Notes: generated by a model from the sequence alone, not told the origin. Counted from the first letter of the stretch, positions 42,535 to 51,532 are shown. The stretch is 64,000 nucleotides of DNA from Lachnospiraceae bacterium UBA3633 (GCA_002374095.1 DFKY01000012.1:1-64000); one strand, 5' to 3'. Numbers and translations: made by a program.

Positions 42535-44625
42535 ATGAAAGTCTATACAACAGACAAGATAAGAAATGTAGTTTTACTTGGTCATAGTGGTTCAGGAAAG
42601 ACATCAATGGTTGAGGCTATTGCAAAAATTGCAAAGGTGACTGACAAGATGGGATCAGTTGATAGTGGCAATACTATCTCAGACTTTGGAAAAGAAGAGC
42701 AGAAGAGAAAGATATCATGTCAGACCGCAATCATACCACTTGAGTGGGATAGTAGAAAAATCAACGTTATAGACACTCCAGGATTTTCTGATTTTATAGG
42801 AGAAGTTGAAGAAGCTTCTGGTATAGCAGACGCTGCTATTATAGTAGTAAATGGTAAAGCAGGCATCCAAGCAGGTACTAAAAGAGCTTGGGAAATATGC
42901 GATAAATATAAGCTCCCAAGGTTTATTCACGTAACCAATATGGATGATGATAATGCATCTTTTAGACAAGTAGTAGAAGATGCCATAGGACTTTTTGGAA
43001 AGAAAGTTGCACCAGTGAACTTGCCAATTCGTGAAAATGGTAAGTTTGTAGGATATGTCAATGTCATATCTAAAAAAGCATATAGATGGCAGGGCGATGA
43101 AGCGGTTGAGTGCGAAGTGCCTGATTATAATAAAGAGTACCTTGAGAAATATCATGCAGAGCTTGTAGAGTCAGTTGCAGAGACATCTGAAGAGATGATG
43201 AATAGATATTTTGCAGGTGAAGAGTTTTCAGAGTTTGAGATAAGATCAGCACTTAAAAATAATGTATGTAATGGTTCTATAGTTCTTGTCGGTATGGGAT
43301 CAAATACTCTTCTTCAAGGTATCTATACTACTCTTGATGACATTATAAAGTACTTCCCATCACCAGATCAAAAAGAATTAAATGGTATCAATAAAAATAC
43401 CAATGAACTTGTAGGACTTAATTATGACTTTTCAAAAGCAAAGTCAGCTTATGTATTTAAGACTATGGTTGATCCTTATATAGGAAAGTATTCATTTATA
43501 AAAGTATGCTCAGGTGTCCTTAAGACTGATGATACACTTTACAATGTATCAAGAGAGGAAGAAGTAAAGATAGGAAAGCTTTATGTGCTTTCTGGAAATA
43601 AAGCTCAAGAAGTTTTTGAACTTCATTCAGGTGATATAGGAGCTCTTGCAAAACTTCAGAACACAAAAACAGGAGATTCGCTTGCGACAAAAGCACTCCC
43701 AGTGATGTTTGCTAAAACAGAACTTTCAAAGCCATATACATATAAGGCTTATCGTGCGAAGGAAAAAGGCGAGATAGATAAACTTGCACAAGCTCTTGCT
43801 AAGCTTTGTGAAGAGGACCTTACTCTTAAATCAGTTAACGATACAGCCAATCATCAGATGCTTCTCTATGGTATAGGCAATGTCCAACTTGATGTAGTAG
43901 CAAGTAGACTTCTCAATGAGTATAAAGTAGAGATAATCCTTGAAGAGCCAAGAGTTGCATTTAAGGAAACGATAAGAAAGACATCTGATGTAGAGTATAA
44001 GCATAAAAAGCAGTCAGGTGGTCATGGTCAGTATGGACATGTCAAGATGAGATTTTCTCCATCAAATGATTTTGACAATGCCTTTGACTTTGGTACAGAG
44101 GTTGTAGGTGGAGCAGTTCCAAAGAATTATTTCCCTGCGGTAGAAAAAGGACTTGTTGAGTGTTGTGAGAGAGGACCACTTGCTGGATATCCAGTAGTGG
44201 GTATAAAGGCAGTGCTTTATGATGGATCATATCATGAAGTGGACTCATCAGAGATGGCATTTAAGATGGCAACAATAGGTGCATTTAAAGATGGTTTTAT
44301 GAAAGCGAGTCCTTGTTTACTTGAACCAATAGTTACCATGAGAGTTATAGTGGATGATAAATATACTGGTGATGTGATAGGCGATCTTACAAAGCGTCGT
44401 GGACGCGTACTGGGTATGAATCCTACAGCAGACAAGAAGACGCAAATTGAAGCCGAAGTACCTCAGATGGAAATATATGATTATATAACTACTCTTAGTT
44501 CTATGACAGGTGGTACAGGCACATTTTCTTATGAATTTGCGAGATACGAAGAAGCTCCAAAAGATATATGCGATAAGGAAGTAGAGAAAGCAAAGGCTAT
44601 GAGGGAAGCAGAAAAAGATGAGTAA
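42535..44625 (+). CDS. elongation factor G paralogue, GTPase motifs altered
   Basis: A 696-residue translational GTPase of EF-G architecture, distinct from canonical FusA. The P-loop is GHSGSGKT (16-23) and domain IV retains KQSGGHGQYGHV. Switch II reads DTPGFSDF, so the catalytic His of EF-G (DTPGH) is Phe84. The G4 motif NKxD reads TNMD (134-137). Similar changes occur, as I recall, in the EF-G-like family common in Lachnospiraceae. It probably binds the ribosome but hydrolyses GTP poorly or differently. It has its own structured leader and a terminator behind it. Confidence 0.85.
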   Translation: MKVYTTDKIRNVVLLGHSGSGKTSMVEAIAKIAKVTDKMGSVDSGNTISDFGKEEQKRKISCQTAIIPLEWDSRKINVIDTPGFSDFIGEVEEASGIADAAIIVVNGKAGIQAGTKRAWEICDKYKLPRFIHVTNMDDDNASFRQVVEDAIGLFGKKVAPVNLPIRENGKFVGYVNVISKKAYRWQGDEAVECEVPDYNKEYLEKYHAELVESVAETSEEMMNRYFAGEEFSEFEIRSALKNNVCNGSIVLVGMGSNTLLQGIYTTLDDIIKYFPSPDQKELNGINKNTNELVGLNYDFSKAKSAYVFKTMVDPYIGKYSFIKVCSGVLKTDDTLYNVSREEEVKIGKLYVLSGNKAQEVFELHSGDIGALAKLQNTKTGDSLATKALPVMFAKTELSKPYTYKAYRAKEKGEIDKLAQALAKLCEEDLTLKSVNDTANHQMLLYGIGNVQLDVVASRLLNEYKVEIILEEPRVAFKETIRKTSDVEYKHKKQSGGHGQYGHVKMRFSPSNDFDNAFDFGTEVVGGAVPKNYFPAVEKGLVECCERGPLAGYPVVGIKAVLYDGSYHEVDSSEMAFKMATIGAFKDGFMKASPCLLEPIVTMRVIVDDKYTGDVIGDLTKRRGRVLGMNPTADKKTQIEAEVPQMEIYDYITTLSSMTGGTGTFSYEFARYEEAPKDICDKEVEKAKAMREAEKDE

Positions 44626-44651
44626 AAAATGGGCTTTTAGCCCATTTTTTT
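44624..44651 (+). terminator. Rho-independent terminator after the EF-G paralogue
   Basis: AAAAAATGGGC and GCCCATTTTTT pair around TTTTA. The stem starts within the stop codon. Confidence 0.9.
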
Positions 44652-44662
44652 ATACACAACAA

Positions 44663-44689
44663 TTAGCACTCGATGCTTGACATTGCTAA
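44663..44689 (+). promoter_or_regulatory. CIRCE operator of groESL
   Basis: TTAGCACTC, nine bases, then CATTGCTAA: the left arm is perfect and the right arm differs from GAGTGCTAA at two positions. It is the HrcA binding site; hrcA is at 11 kb in this window. Confidence 0.88.
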
Positions 44690-44705
44690 CAGATTATGTT
44701 ATAAT
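44677..44705 (+). promoter_or_regulatory. groESL sigma-A promoter inside CIRCE
   Basis: TTGACA (44677-44682) and TATAAT (44700-44705) are 17 bases apart; the -35 lies between the CIRCE arms, so HrcA binding would block polymerase. Confidence 0.88.
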
Positions 44706-44729
44706 GCCCTATGTAAAAAGATAGGGCAT
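44704..44729 (+). promoter_or_regulatory. perfect 9-base inverted repeat over the groESL start site
   Basis: ATGCCCTAT and ATAGGGCAT flank eight bases. The left arm overlaps the end of the -10 box and the right arm lies in the early leader, so it could be a second operator or a 5' hairpin. Confidence 0.6.
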
Positions 44730-44743
44730 TAAGTTTATGAAAT

Positions 44744-44767
44744 GTAGGGGTGTAGGCCCAAAGGAGG
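44744..44767 (+). promoter_or_regulatory. GTAGGGG-type leader element, groES copy
   Basis: GTAGGGGTGTAGGCCCAAAG runs into GGAGG, the shortest and clearest copy of the element, with GGG and CCC able to pair. Confidence 0.55.
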
Positions 44768-44776
44768 ATAAATTAT

Positions 44777-45061
44777 ATGAAGTTAAAACCATTATTTGAC
44801 AAGGTAGTTCTTGAACAAAAAAAGCAAGAAGAAAAGACAGCATCTGGTATAGTTCTTCCAGGTAATGATAAAGAGATGCCAATGCAAGGAAAAGTTGTAG
44901 CAGTTGGTCCTGGTGGCATGGTAGATGGCAATGAAGTGAAGATGGAAGTAAAAGTAGGACAAGATGTCATATATAGCAAATATTCTGGATCAGAAGTTGA
45001 GATTGATAAAGTTAAGTATGTGATTTTAAAGCAAAGCGACATACTTGCTATAGTAGAGTAA
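44777..45061 (+). CDS. groES: co-chaperonin GroES
   Basis: GroES caps the GroEL cage. The 94-residue protein has KLKPLFDKVVLEQ at the start, KTASGIVLP (mobile loop) and VKVGQDVIYSKYSGSEVE, all standard. It is first in the CIRCE-controlled unit, with AAGGAGG 9 bases before its ATG. Confidence 0.97.
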   Translation: MKLKPLFDKVVLEQKKQEEKTASGIVLPGNDKEMPMQGKVVAVGPGGMVDGNEVKMEVKVGQDVIYSKYSGSEVEIDKVKYVILKQSDILAIVE

Positions 45062-45104
45062 TTGTTAATATAAGTACAAAGTATCGAAAGAGTAAAAGCA
45101 TATC

Positions 45105-45207
45105 GTAGGGGCGAGCACTGGAGCGCCCGAGCGTTCATGAACGAGTTTGCTTATAAACTCGACCATCGAGTGAATGTGAGGAAGTGCCCTTGGGGCGCCC
45201 GAAGGAG
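45105..45207 (+). promoter_or_regulatory. structured groES-groEL spacer with GTAGGGG-type element
   Basis: The 156-base spacer holds GTAGGGGCGAGC at 45105, a GGGCG/CGCCC hairpin (45109-45128), the palindrome CGTTCATGAACG (45132-45143), a perfect CGAGTTT/AAACTCG hairpin (45142-45161), and a second GGGCGCCCGA immediately before AGGAGG. It looks like two copies of the leader element with hairpins between, suited to transcript processing or translation control. Confidence 0.5.
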
Positions 45208-45217
45208 GAAAATAATT

Positions 45218-46846
45218 ATGGCAAAAGAATTAAAATATGGTGTAGAAGCAAGAGAAGCTTTAAAGAAAGGTGTAGACCAAGTAGTTAAAGCTGTGTCTAT
45301 AACACTTGGACCAAAGGGAAGAAATGTCGTTATAGATAAATCATATGGTGCACCACAAATTATAAATGATGGTGTCTCTATAGCTAAAGAAATAGAGCTT
45401 AAAGATGAATTTGAAAATATGGGTGCTCAACTTGTAAAAGAAGTTGCAAGTAAGACTAATGATGTAGCAGGTGATGGAACCACTACAGCTACAGTTCTTG
45501 CAGGAGCTCTTATAGATGAGGGATTCAAAAACCTTGCTGCAGGAGCAAATCCTATAGTTTTAAGAAAGGGAATTAAGAAAGCAGTAGATACTGTAGTCGA
45601 ATCTATCAAAAAGCAATCAACACCAGTAGGTGGTAAAGATCAGATTGCAAAAGTTGCTGCTATCTCATCAGGTGACGAAGAAGTAGGAACTATGGTAGCT
45701 GACGCTATGGAAAAAGTTTCTAAAGATGGCGTTATAACTATAGAAGAATCTAAAACTATGAAGACAGAACTTGACCTTGTAGAAGGTATGAAGTTTGATA
45801 GAGGATACTTAAGTCCATATATGTGTACTGATATGGAAAAGATGGAGTGTAATTTAGAAGATCCTTATATATTTATAACAGATAAGAAGATATCTAATAT
45901 TCAAGATATACTTCCACTTCTTGAAGAGATAGTAAAGTCAGGATCAAAGCTCCTTATCATAGCAGAAGATATAGAAGGCGAAGCTCTTACAACTCTTATA
46001 GTCAATAAGCTTCGTGGTACATTTAATGTATGTGCTGTAAAAGCACCAGGTTATGGCGATAGAAGAAAAGAGATGCTTCAAGATATCGCAGTTCTTACTG
46101 GTGGCAAAGTTATAAGTGAGGAACTTGGACTTGAACTTAAGAAAGCAACTATGGCAGATTGTGGTAAGTCAAAATCTGTAAAAATCACTAAAGATGATAC
46201 TATTATAGTAGATGGTCTTGGTGATAAGCAGATGATTAAAGATAGAGTAGGACAGATAAGAGCACAGATTTCAGCAACTACATCTGATTTTGATAAAGAA
46301 AAACTTCAAGAAAGACTCGCAAAACTCGCAGGTGGTGTAGCTGTTATAAAAGTAGGTGCAACTACAGAGACTGAGATGAAAGAAGCAAAACTTCGTATGG
46401 AAGATGCATTAAACTCTACACGTGCAGCTGTAGAAGAAGGTATAGTAGCAGGTGGAGGTTCAGCTTATATTCACGCTATACCAGCAGTAGAAAAACTTGT
46501 ATCATCACTTGATGGTGATGAAAAAACTGGCGCAAAGATAGTACTTAAAGCACTTTCTGCTCCACTTCATAAAATTGCAGAGAATGCTGGTCATGATGGA
46601 TCAGTTGTTGTAGAAAAAGTAAAAAGTGAAAAAGAAGGTATGGGATTTGATGCATATAAAGAAGAGTATGTAGATATGGTAAAATCTGGAATTATAGATC
46701 CAGCAAAGGTTACAAGATCTGCTATTCAAAATGCAGCATCAATCGCAGCATCACTTCTTACAACTGAATCAGTTGTAGCAGATATAAAAGAACCAGCTCC
46801 AGCAGCACCAGCAGGTGGCATGGGCGGTATGGGCGGCATGATGTAA
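45218..46846 (+). CDS. groEL: chaperonin GroEL
   Basis: GroEL is the large chaperonin ring subunit. The 542-residue protein starts MAKELKYGVEAREALKKG, contains TLGPKGRNVVID and AGDGTTTATVLA (nucleotide binding), and ends with the Gly-Gly-Met tail. ATG 45218 is set by GAAGGAGG just upstream; the longer frame from 45137 reads through the structured leader and is rejected. It is co-transcribed with groES under HrcA control and ends at a perfect terminator. Confidence 0.98.
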   Translation: MAKELKYGVEAREALKKGVDQVVKAVSITLGPKGRNVVIDKSYGAPQIINDGVSIAKEIELKDEFENMGAQLVKEVASKTNDVAGDGTTTATVLAGALIDEGFKNLAAGANPIVLRKGIKKAVDTVVESIKKQSTPVGGKDQIAKVAAISSGDEEVGTMVADAMEKVSKDGVITIEESKTMKTELDLVEGMKFDRGYLSPYMCTDMEKMECNLEDPYIFITDKKISNIQDILPLLEEIVKSGSKLLIIAEDIEGEALTTLIVNKLRGTFNVCAVKAPGYGDRRKEMLQDIAVLTGGKVISEELGLELKKATMADCGKSKSVKITKDDTIIVDGLGDKQMIKDRVGQIRAQISATTSDFDKEKLQERLAKLAGGVAVIKVGATTETEMKEAKLRMEDALNSTRAAVEEGIVAGGGSAYIHAIPAVEKLVSSLDGDEKTGAKIVLKALSAPLHKIAENAGHDGSVVVEKVKSEKEGMGFDAYKEEYVDMVKSGIIDPAKVTRSAIQNAASIAASLLTTESVVADIKEPAPAAPAGGMGGMGGMM

Positions 46847-46854
46847 TTGATTAT

Positions 46855-46883
46855 AAAAAAGCACCCTCGAGGGTGCTTTTTTT
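46855..46883. terminator. bidirectional terminator between groEL and pyk
   Basis: AAAAAAGCACCC and GGGTGCTTTTTT pair around TCGA. It separates convergent groEL and pyk and can serve both strands. Confidence 0.92.
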
Positions 46884-46905
46884 ATGTAAAGATAAAATTG
46901 TAGTT

Positions 46906-48339
46906 TTAATATACAATTTCAATTCTCATAGTATTGGTGTGAGGCTTTATCATCTTATCTTCTTTCACTATAGATCTACCAAAGGCGACAACAACAGTGT
47001 CGCCTATTTTTATGTGTCCTGCATCACGAAGTTGTACTATAGCATCACCCACTATAGCATCTGATTCATCAGGTCTATCAAAAACTACAGGGGTAACGCC
47101 ATAGTAAAGCATAAGTTGCCTTACTACAGTTTCATTTTTAGATAGTGCATATATTGGCTCATTTGGTTTATACTTTGATATGACTTTTGCAGTGTGTCCT
47201 GTGATTGATGGAGCAATTATAGCAGTTGCTTTTAATTCATTTGCTGCTACAGTTATACTTTTACATACAGTATTGGTTATGGTTTGGTTTATACCTGTCT
47301 GATATAGATCAAGAATTCTATGCTGATTGTTGATGTGAGATTCTGTTTCTATAGCGATATCATGCATAGTGTGTACAGCCTCTACAGGGTATTTTCCATT
47401 GGCTGTTTCCCCACTCAACATTATGACATCTGTGCCATCATATATAGCATTTGCTACATCAGTTACTTCTGCACGAGTAGGGCGAGGGTTTTCAATCATT
47501 GAGTCAAGCATCTGAGTTGCTGTGATTACGACTTTGCCTTTTTCATTGCACTTCTTTATAAGTTGCTTTTGGAGATAAGGCACTTCTGTGGCATTTACTT
47601 CTACGCCAAGATCACCTCTTGCAACCATTATCCCATCTGCAGCCTCAATGATTTCGTCCATATTTTCTATGCCTTCAGCATTTTCTATTTTTGCTATGAC
47701 TAGCATAGAAGCATTTTCTTTTTTTAGTATTTCTCTTATTTCTTTTATGCAGCTTGCAGATCTCACAAATGATGCGGCAATTATATCAAAACCTTCTTTT
47801 ATACCAAAATGTATATCGTTTATATCTTTTTCAGTTAGATCAGGGAGCTTTATTTTGACACCTGGAAGGTTTACACCTTTATGTTCACCTAAAACACCAC
47901 CTGTTATGACTTTGCAAGTTAGAGCATCTTTAGATTTGGCTGTAACTTTTAGGTCTATTTTTCCATCGTCTATAAGTATGGTATCAGAGACATTGACATC
48001 ACTAGTTATGCCACTATATGTTACTGATATAGTGTCTTTTGTGCATAATGTATCAGTAGTGACTATTTTGACCTCACTTCCTTCTAAAAGATTAATTCTT
48101 TCGCCATTTTCATTTAAGCCAGTTCTTATCTCAGGCCCTTTTGTATCAAGAAGTGCAGGTATTGGACGACCAAGCTCTACTCTTATTTTTTTAAGTAAGT
48201 TTAATTTATTCAAATGTTCGTCATATGAACCATGTGAAAAATTAAACCTTCCTACATCCATATACTTAGCCATCTCTTTTAGAGTCTCATAGTTTTCAGC
48301 ATTGGGGCCAAGTGTACATATTATCTTTGTTCTTCTCAA
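46906..48339 (-). CDS. pyk: pyruvate kinase
   Basis: Pyk converts PEP and ADP to pyruvate and ATP. The 477-residue protein has CTLGPNAEN, RFNFSHGSYDEH, the catalytic Lys/metal region VIAKIENAEG and MVARGDLGVEV, and the C-terminal allosteric domain; the extra PEP-utiliser-like domain of some Firmicute enzymes is absent. Translation starts with TTG at 48339, with GGAAGG lying inside the last codons of the DAHP synthase gene. The gap is 5 bases, so it is the last gene of the aromatic operon. Confidence 0.95.
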   Translation of the reverse strand: MRRTKIICTLGPNAENYETLKEMAKYMDVGRFNFSHGSYDEHLNKLNLLKKIRVELGRPIPALLDTKGPEIRTGLNENGERINLLEGSEVKIVTTDTLCTKDTISVTYSGITSDVNVSDTILIDDGKIDLKVTAKSKDALTCKVITGGVLGEHKGVNLPGVKIKLPDLTEKDINDIHFGIKEGFDIIAASFVRSASCIKEIREILKKENASMLVIAKIENAEGIENMDEIIEAADGIMVARGDLGVEVNATEVPYLQKQLIKKCNEKGKVVITATQMLDSMIENPRPTRAEVTDVANAIYDGTDVIMLSGETANGKYPVEAVHTMHDIAIETESHINNQHRILDLYQTGINQTITNTVCKSITVAANELKATAIIAPSITGHTAKVISKYKPNEPIYALSKNETVVRQLMLYYGVTPVVFDRPDESDAIVGDAIVQLRDAGHIKIGDTVVVAFGRSIVKEDKMIKPHTNTMRIEIVY

Positions 48340-48344
48340 AATTA

Positions 48345-49397
48345 TTACCTTCCTTTATTTTTATTTCTGATATGTGCAATTTCGCGTATTAAGTCTTTTG
48401 ATTTTTCCCAACCAAGACATGGATCAGTGATAGATTTTCCATACACACCTTCTTCAATTTTTTGGTTTCCATCTTCTATATATGATTCAATCATGAGACC
48501 TTTTATAAGATCATTTATTTTCTTATTTTCTGTCATGGAGTGTAAGATTTCTTTTGCTATACGGATTTGCTCCATATATTTTTTTCCACTATTGGAATGA
48601 TTACAATCAATAATTACTGCAGGATTTAAAAACTTTTCTTTGTCGTATATATTTGCAAGAATATTAAGAGTTTCATAATGATAATTCTCATGTGATTCAC
48701 CATGATGATTGACATATCCTCTAAGTATAGCATGTGCGAGAGGGTTTCCTTTAGTCATAGCTTCAAAGTTGCGATAGATAAAAGTATGAGGGCTTTCTGC
48801 TGCTTTTATAGCATTGAGCATGACAGAAAAGTCCCCTGAAGTAGGATTTTTCATACCGACAGGGATGTCTATGCCACTTGCTGTGAGTCTGTGTTGCTGA
48901 TTTTCTACTGATCTTGCACCAACCGCTACATAACTAAGAAGATCTGATAAGTAACTGTGATTCTCTGGATAAAGCATCTCGTCTGCACAAGAAAAACCTG
49001 TCTCTGCAAGTGCCGTAAGATGAAGTCTTCTTATACCTATTATACCTTTTAACATGTCGGGAGCTTCATTTGGATTTGGCTGATGTAGCATACCTTTATA
49101 TCCTTCCCCAGTTGTGCGAGGTTTGTTGGTATAGATGCGAGGTATGATTACAAGCTCCTTTTTTACTATATCCTCATCAGCAACAGTTCTAAGCCTTTTT
49201 ATATAGTCAATTACTGCGTCTTCTCTATCAGCAGAGCAAGGACCTATGATAAGTAGAAACTTATCTGATTTTCCAGTGAGCACATCTTTAATCATTAAGT
49301 CATTGATTTTTTTCTTTTCTGCAAGATCTGCAGGGACTGGATACATGTTTTTAATTTCTTGAGGTGTGGGTAGTTGTCGGTTAAAAGTTATGTTCAT
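48345..49397 (-). CDS. aroF: 3-deoxy-7-phosphoheptulonate synthase (class I, AroFGH type)
   Basis: This enzyme condenses PEP and erythrose 4-phosphate, the first shikimate step. The 350-residue protein shows LLIIGPCSADREDAV, RIYTNKPRTTGEGYKG (PEP binding), MKNPTSGDF and DCNHSNSGK, the AroFGH pattern. It has no fused chorismate-mutase domain, and which amino acid inhibits it cannot be told. It lies between tyrA and pyk with close spacing. AGAAAGGAAC precedes the ATG. Confidence 0.95.
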   Translation of the reverse strand: MNITFNRQLPTPQEIKNMYPVPADLAEKKKINDLMIKDVLTGKSDKFLLIIGPCSADREDAVIDYIKRLRTVADEDIVKKELVIIPRIYTNKPRTTGEGYKGMLHQPNPNEAPDMLKGIIGIRRLHLTALAETGFSCADEMLYPENHSYLSDLLSYVAVGARSVENQQHRLTASGIDIPVGMKNPTSGDFSVMLNAIKAAESPHTFIYRNFEAMTKGNPLAHAILRGYVNHHGESHENYHYETLNILANIYDKEKFLNPAVIIDCNHSNSGKKYMEQIRIAKEILHSMTENKKINDLIKGLMIESYIEDGNQKIEEGVYGKSITDPCLGWEKSKDLIREIAHIRNKNKGR

Positions 49398-49412
49398 AAT
49401 GTTCCTTTCTAA

Positions 49413-50264
49413 TTATTTGTTGAAGAATTTGCGATGCTCTGTGGAGATACGCATCATTTTTTTAATATTTTCATCATCGCCATCTGATATAAAACTTCGA
49501 AGTTCTGACATTTTATTTATAAATATGTCTATCTCTTTTAGCAGAGAAGACTTGTTCATAAGAAAAAGTTCTGTCCACATATTTTCATTGATATTGGCTA
49601 TTCTTGTCAGATCTCTAAAAGAATCACCAGTATAGTCTACGAGTTTTTTAGAGTCTTTGCAAGTCATAAGAGATACTGCGATACAATGAGTAAGTTGTGA
49701 TAAGAAAGCAATCATCTCGTCGTGTTCTTTTGGCGATAGGATAGATATATTTCTAAAATGGAGAGCTTCGCCAATCTCTCTTGCAAAAGCGATACCTAAG
49801 TCTGTGTTTTTATCAGTTGGGGTTATGATATAATTTGCATTTTCAAAGATAGCACTATCAGCATTTTTGATACCATATACTTCTTTTCCTGCCATAGGAT
49901 GGGCAGGGATAAACTCAGCTTTGCTAGATAGTATATTTTGTATATCATAGACGATAGATTCTTTGATGCCTGTGGTGTCAGTGATGATAGAACCTTCTTT
50001 TATATATTTCACATATTTTTCTATATATTCTTTAAATGTATTGGGATAGAGAGAAAAGATAATTCTATCAAATTGTGATAAGAAATCTTTTGTGAGAGTT
50101 TCAGTTCCATCAACAATGTAGCCATTACTTTTTGCGTAGGCTATAGTATTTTTATCTTTATCACATGCATAAACTTTATAGCCACACTTTGTAAGCCCCA
50201 TAGCATATGATCCACCAATTAAACCAAGACCTATTATCAAAATTTTATCATTAGTTTTATTCAT
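49413..50264 (-). CDS. tyrA: prephenate dehydrogenase
   Basis: TyrA oxidatively decarboxylates prephenate to 4-hydroxyphenylpyruvate, the tyrosine branch. The 283-residue protein has the NAD motif ILIIGLGLIGGSYAMGL, HPMAGKEVYG and LSQLTHCIAVSLM. It lacks the ACT domain of longer TyrA proteins. It lies 15 bases before the DAHP synthase gene. Confidence 0.93.
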   Translation of the reverse strand: MNKTNDKILIIGLGLIGGSYAMGLTKCGYKVYACDKDKNTIAYAKSNGYIVDGTETLTKDFLSQFDRIIFSLYPNTFKEYIEKYVKYIKEGSIITDTTGIKESIVYDIQNILSSKAEFIPAHPMAGKEVYGIKNADSAIFENANYIITPTDKNTDLGIAFAREIGEALHFRNISILSPKEHDEMIAFLSQLTHCIAVSLMTCKDSKKLVDYTGDSFRDLTRIANINENMWTELFLMNKSSLLKEIDIFINKMSELRSFISDGDDENIKKMMRISTEHRKFFNK

Positions 50265-50309
50265 ATATAATATATATTATAGCATGGTTACAAAAAAAAA
50301 ATATAATGT

Positions 50310-51530
50310 TTATGAGATTATGGCACCAAGTTTTTCGAGGTCGCGTAAAAAGCTAGGGTAACTTTTTTTGATGCAGTCAATATTATCAATAGCTACGTCA
50401 AATTGAGTAGATAGAAGACTAAGTGACATAGCTATCCTGTGGTCGTTGTGTGAGTCAAGGTTTTCTTTTGGAGCACAAAGTTTTTTATTCTCTACAATTA
50501 TCTCGTTGTCTTTTACATCTATAGAAGCATTGCATTTTGAAAGCTCTTTTGCTATAGCAGTGCCCCTGTCGCTTTCTTTTATCTTAAGCCTTGATGTCCC
50601 TATAAATCTTGCACCATGCTTCATAGCAGCAAATGTGATAAGTATGGGACCAAGGTCTATAGAATTACTTATGTCAATAGTGGTGTATCCTTCATCTAAT
50701 CTTTCAAAGTATTCTTTATATATCTTGTCCGCTTGGATGGAATCTTTATTTAATCCAGTCAATCTGACATTACTTCCAAAATAATTAAATGCATCTATGA
50801 AAGCCGCATTGGAGAAGTCGCCTTCAATGGAGAAATTTTTTGCCTTGTATGATTGGTTGCCAGGGATTATAAATGTGGGTTTGGACAGGTCGTCCTTGCT
50901 GCTTGATTCGCTTTGAGTTATGTTGATGCCGTATTGCGATAGGACATCAAGTGTCATATAGACATAGTCTCTGCTCTCGAGTTTGGTGGTCAGATGTATC
51001 TCGCTATCTTTTGGCAAAATAGGAAGAGCGTATAAAAGTCCTGAGATAAACTGAGAGCTTACATTGCCTGTAAGAGTAAAGATGCCAGGTGATAGAATTC
51101 CTTTAGACTTTATGCTATATCTTTCTTTATAAAAAGTTATGTATTTAAATATTTCTTCGTATATACTTATGCCTCTTTCTATAAGTCTTTCGCTTCCTAT
51201 AAATGTAGCATTATCATATTTGGTTAAAGCTATAGGAAGAAAAATCCTAAGAGTAGAGCCTGATTCATTGCAGTCAAATGTAGGATCAAAGTTTTTGCTA
51301 CATCCTTTAGAAAACACAACTTTGTGATTTTCAAAATCTCTATTTGCGAGCTTACCGTATGCATGTATGCAATTTAGTGTGGCTACTATATCATCACTAA
51401 AATCAACATTTGTGATAGTGCTTTCGTTATCTGATAGTGCAGAAGCCATGAGATATCTATGCGCATAGCTTTTGCTTGGTGGAGCAATAATAGTCCCAGA
51501 AAGTGTAGATTTTTTGATAGTTTTAATCAT
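50310..51530 (-). CDS. aroA: 3-phosphoshikimate 1-carboxyvinyltransferase
   Basis: AroA (EPSP synthase) joins PEP to shikimate 3-phosphate. The 406-residue protein has the PPSKSYAHRYLMAS substrate motif, CNESGSTLRIFLPIAL, and DSHNDHRIAMSLSLL near the end. The residues beside the glyphosate-sensitive loop follow a variant (CNESGSTLR rather than GNAGTAMR), as in class II-like enzymes. It starts 2 bases after the aroE-aroK stop codon. Confidence 0.95.
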   Translation of the reverse strand: MIKTIKKSTLSGTIIAPPSKSYAHRYLMASALSDNESTITNVDFSDDIVATLNCIHAYGKLANRDFENHKVVFSKGCSKNFDPTFDCNESGSTLRIFLPIALTKYDNATFIGSERLIERGISIYEEIFKYITFYKERYSIKSKGILSPGIFTLTGNVSSQFISGLLYALPILPKDSEIHLTTKLESRDYVYMTLDVLSQYGINITQSESSSKDDLSKPTFIIPGNQSYKAKNFSIEGDFSNAAFIDAFNYFGSNVRLTGLNKDSIQADKIYKEYFERLDEGYTTIDISNSIDLGPILITFAAMKHGARFIGTSRLKIKESDRGTAIAKELSKCNASIDVKDNEIIVENKKLCAPKENLDSHNDHRIAMSLSLLSTQFDVAIDNIDCIKKSYPSFLRDLEKLGAIIS

Positions 51531-51532
51531 AC

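Noticed and set aside
45137..45217. 27-residue N-terminal extension of GroEL
   Set aside because: It reads through the structured leader, is not in GroEL families, and a strong AGGAGG precedes ATG 45218.
47588..48292. 234-codon open frame opposite pyruvate kinase
   Set aside because: It is entirely antisense to pyk, Ser/Pro/Leu-rich as expected of a shadow frame, with no ribosome-binding site.
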